DNA of 64,000 nucleotides, from assembly GCF_027111355.2 (NCBI RefSeq), contig NZ_CP114291.2, positions 2,480,001 through 2,544,000 on the forward strand, given 5' to 3'. Of this stretch, positions 63,681 to 64,000 are shown one piece after another. Origin of the DNA: Flavobacterium eburneipallidum. GTDB lineage: Bacteria > Bacteroidota > Bacteroidia > Flavobacteriales > Flavobacteriaceae. The position numbers were made by a program, and so were the translations under genes. Position 1 is the first letter of the stretch. Each line of letters opens with the position of its first letter. The notes beneath the pieces are model-generated. The model saw only the letters and a list, made by a program, of their open reading frames with translations. It was not told the origin of the DNA and searched no databases.

Positions 63681-64000
63681 TTACAAATCTTGAGCGTTGG
63701 CGATTAATTCAGCTATATCCAACACTTTTACTTCGCCTTCTTTTTCTTTATTTTTGATTCCATCAGTCATCATCGTGTTGCAAAACGGACAGCCTGCAGC
63801 AATAATTTCCGGTTGAGTTTCAAGAGCATCTTCTGTTCTTTCGATGTTGACTTCCTTATTTCCTGGTTCGGCATCTTTGAACATTTGTGCGCCACCTGCT
63901 CCACAGCATAAACCATTAGAACGGGAACGTTTCATTTCTACTAATTCGGCATCGAGTTTTTGAATTAAATCACGAGGTGCTTCGTAAACATTATTCGCTC
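63681..64000 (-). CDS. (Fe-S)-binding protein with CCG domain, C-terminal part
   Basis: The C-terminal part of a CCG-domain protein, open to the right edge of the window. Read from the edge: NNVYEAPRDLIQKL, VEMKRSRSNGLCCGAGGAQM, then GCPFCNTMM. These Cys pairs are the second half of the heterodisulfide-reductase/LutA-type iron-sulfur or catalytic module. The family passes electrons between flavoproteins and quinones. Gene order with the downstream 160-aa protein is typical of Flavobacteria. The true start lies beyond position 64000; the internal ATG at 63935 is not the start. Confidence 0.85.
   Translation of the reverse strand, partial: ANNVYEAPRDLIQKLDAELVEMKRSRSNGLCCGAGGAQMFKDAEPGNKEVNIERTEDALETQPEIIAAGCPFCNTMMTDGIKNKEKEGEVKVLDIAELIANAQDL

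Overview
The window looks like a chromosomal segment of a Flavobacterium-type bacterium (Bacteroidota, Flavobacteriaceae). Base composition is strongly AT-rich. Many starts are preceded by the Bacteroidota -7 promoter element TAnnTTTG rather than a Shine-Dalgarno sequence. The gene content also fits: DUF4294, DUF6660, a UbiA-type lipid prenyltransferase, BshA and a BlaI/M56 pair.

Region by region. 0-8.7 kb: a minus-strand group for pectin (rhamnogalacturonan) side chains, with the first codons of a probable sodium/solute symporter, a PIG-L deacetylase, a two-domain rhamnogalacturonan acetylesterase, a GH2 beta-galactosidase and a second acetylesterase. A GDSL esterase and a PL9-like lyase at 43.1-45.4 kb belong to the same theme. 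8.9-16.5 kb: housekeeping genes (trmD, thioesterase, DUF1398, dsbD, tilS, pabB), with an AAA/DUF4143 ATPase and a 22-bp tandem repeat array between pabB and tilS. 16.6-23.5 kb: a respiratory and sulfur block (Crp-family regulator, cydAB, a CstB-like persulfide dioxygenase/rhodanese, DUF202 and two YeeE/YedE channels). 23.5-30.4 kb: DUF4294, M42 peptidase and uvrA, then a two-gene insertion (AAA ATPase plus a putative PD-(D/E)xK protein). That insertion is bounded by a second copy of the uvrA 3' end that differs only at synonymous positions. 30.7-41.8 kb: a glycogen cluster (glgA-glgC-glgE ... glgB-GH31 glucosidase), interrupted between glgE and glgB by a HARE-HTH protein and an MntA/HepT toxin-antitoxin pair whose HepT has an in-frame stop. 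41.8-45.4 kb: M48 lipoprotein protease, a small membrane protein and the two pectin genes. 45.6-48.9 kb: a complete IS1595-family element of about 3.27 kb with imperfect terminal inverted repeats, an 8-bp target duplication and cargo. The cargo is a GC-richer stretch with strong RNA secondary structure, a lipoprotein, a Panacea-domain (DUF4065) protein paired with a small membrane protein, and an unknown ORF. 48.9-54.3 kb: an outer-membrane barrel protein, MscS, Maf, prenyltransferase, TcdA and TatD. 54.5 kb: a MITE-like element. 54.7-64 kb: MFS transporter, blaI/blaR1-like pair with two operators, tRNA-Arg(ACG), PrcB-like lipoprotein, bshA, a TonB-dependent receptor, a DUF6660 protein, a conserved 160-aa protein and the end of a CCG-domain Fe-S protein.

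The most unusual points are (1) the ATPase/nuclease-like module inserted at the uvrA 3' end with a duplicated, synonymously diverged gene end, (2) the IS1595 element carrying a probable PanA-type toxin-antitoxin pair and a structured RNA candidate, (3) accessory genes breaking the glycogen operon, including an apparently crippled HepT, and (4) a homopolymer frameshift that detaches the signal peptide of the PL9-like lyase. Functions are assigned from motifs and family knowledge only; no database search was run.
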